Positions 5,766 to 6,314 of a stretch of 6,314 nt of DNA are shown here, piece by piece. The stretch spans positions 1 to 6,314 of the forward strand of contig JACMMM010000155.1 of the NCBI GenBank assembly GCA_014379065.1, read 5' to 3'. The stretch's first letter is position 1. Each line of letters starts with the position of its first letter. A program made the position numbers and the translations under genes. The notes beneath the pieces are model-generated. The model had not been told where the DNA came from. It was given only the letters and a program-made list of their open reading frames with translations, and made no database searches. Source of the stretch: Saprospiraceae bacterium (lineage in GTDB: Bacteria; Bacteroidota; Bacteroidia; Chitinophagales; Saprospiraceae).

Positions 5766-6314
5766 ATGAAAAACATCGCCATCCTCACCGGGGGGGATTC
5801 CGCCGAGCGGGTTATTTCGCTGCAAAGCGGTGCAGTGGTCCGCGAGCACCTGCCGATGAACCGGTATCGCAGTTTTCTCATCGACATTCAGCGAGGCGAC
5901 TGGCGAGACCTCGATACCGGACTTGCGGTAAACAAAAATGATTTCTCCCTGACCGGCTATGGCCCCGATCCGGTATACTTCGATTGTGCCTTCGCCGCCC
6001 TGCATGGGAGCCCGTTGGAAGACGGCAAATTGCAAGGCTACCTGGAAATGTTGGGAATTCCCTACACCTGTTGCAATGGTTACGTCAGCGCCCTGACCAT
6101 GAACAAGTACAATACCAAGCTCCAATTGGCCGGATCCGGAATTCCGATGGCCCGTTCGACCCTGCTGCGCCGCGGACCGGCCGTCGATCCGGAAGAATTG
6201 CTCGGTCTGGGGCTGCCCTTGTTCATTAAGCCCAACAGCCATGGTTCCAGCTTTGGCGTCACCAAAGTAAACACCGCCGAAGCCCTGCTCCCGGCGCTGG
6301 ACGAAGCCTGGCAC
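5766..6314 (+). CDS. ddl: D-alanine--D-alanine ligase, N-terminal part (cut by window end)
   Basis: The first 183 codons of an ATP-grasp ligase that joins two D-alanines for peptidoglycan precursors in the cytoplasm; a complete Ddl is usually 300-370 residues, so roughly half is missing beyond the edge. The N-terminal motif GGDSAERVISLQSG is at residues 9-22, with the family's conserved Glu as E14. HGSPLEDGKLQGYLEMLGIP at 80-99 matches the HGxxGEDGxxQGxLE signature, NKYNTK is at 113-118, and FIKPNSHGSSFGVTKV at 153-168 is the ATP-binding Lys (K155) and glycine/serine loop, corresponding to the loop with Ser150 of E. coli DdlB. Position 84 is Leu where the signature usually has Gly. The ATG at 5766 is required by the N-terminal motif, and an in-frame stop lies 27 bases upstream. 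AGGAGGT (5759-5765) abuts the start codon, which is too close for a normal ribosome site. It is divergent from DUF1800 across the repeat array. The catalytic C-terminal half cannot be checked. Confidence 0.92.
   Translation, partial: MKNIAILTGGDSAERVISLQSGAVVREHLPMNRYRSFLIDIQRGDWRDLDTGLAVNKNDFSLTGYGPDPVYFDCAFAALHGSPLEDGKLQGYLEMLGIPYTCCNGYVSALTMNKYNTKLQLAGSGIPMARSTLLRRGPAVDPEELLGLGLPLFIKPNSHGSSFGVTKVNTAEALLPALDEAWH

Noticed and set aside
5757..6314. Minus-strand open frame of 185 codons at the right edge.
   Set aside because: It is the antisense shadow of ddl and shows no recognisable domain.

Overview
The window reads as an ordinary stretch of a chromosome from the phylum Bacteroidota, plausibly of the Saprospiria (Haliscomenobacter/Lewinella) type. 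The taxonomic call is inference. It rests on the DUF1800 and DUF1501 genes lying close together, the Ddl sequence style, A/T-rich leaders without usable Shine-Dalgarno sites, and gene-poor spacers filled with short repeats.

Layout, left to right. Bases 47-81 are a small degenerate 7-bp repeat running into the stop codon of the first gene. Bases 83-1603 (minus) encode an all-helical TPR-like protein of unknown function. Bases 1604-1968 are a spacer with no gene and at most a weak promoter candidate. Bases 1969-3177 (minus) encode a Tat-exported DUF1501 protein. Bases 3191-3299 are a 109-bp palindromic element. Bases 3403-3933 (plus) encode a YceI-family lipid-binding protein without a signal peptide. 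Bases 3949-4055 are a second, 107-bp copy of the palindromic element. Bases 4054-5490 (minus) encode a DUF1800 protein. Bases 5493-5645 hold a 7-bp tandem repeat array folded on itself as an inverted repeat. Bases 5766-6314 (plus) are the first 183 codons of a D-alanine--D-alanine ligase gene cut by the window edge.

How the genes relate. DUF1800 and DUF1501 proteins are commonly encoded next to each other and are presumed to act together in the envelope. Here they keep the same orientation and the expected order, but are separated by a YceI gene on the opposite strand, bracketed on both sides by copies of one palindromic element. Ddl is a housekeeping peptidoglycan enzyme, and the TPR-like protein has no visible link to its neighbours.

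I found no convincing new multi-gene system, no phage, transposase, CRISPR or defence gene, and no tRNA or rRNA. The most unusual content is the intergenic repeats: two matched palindromes with GAGGATTTG/CAAATCCTC ends around yceI, and a recurring 7-bp periodicity in several spacers.
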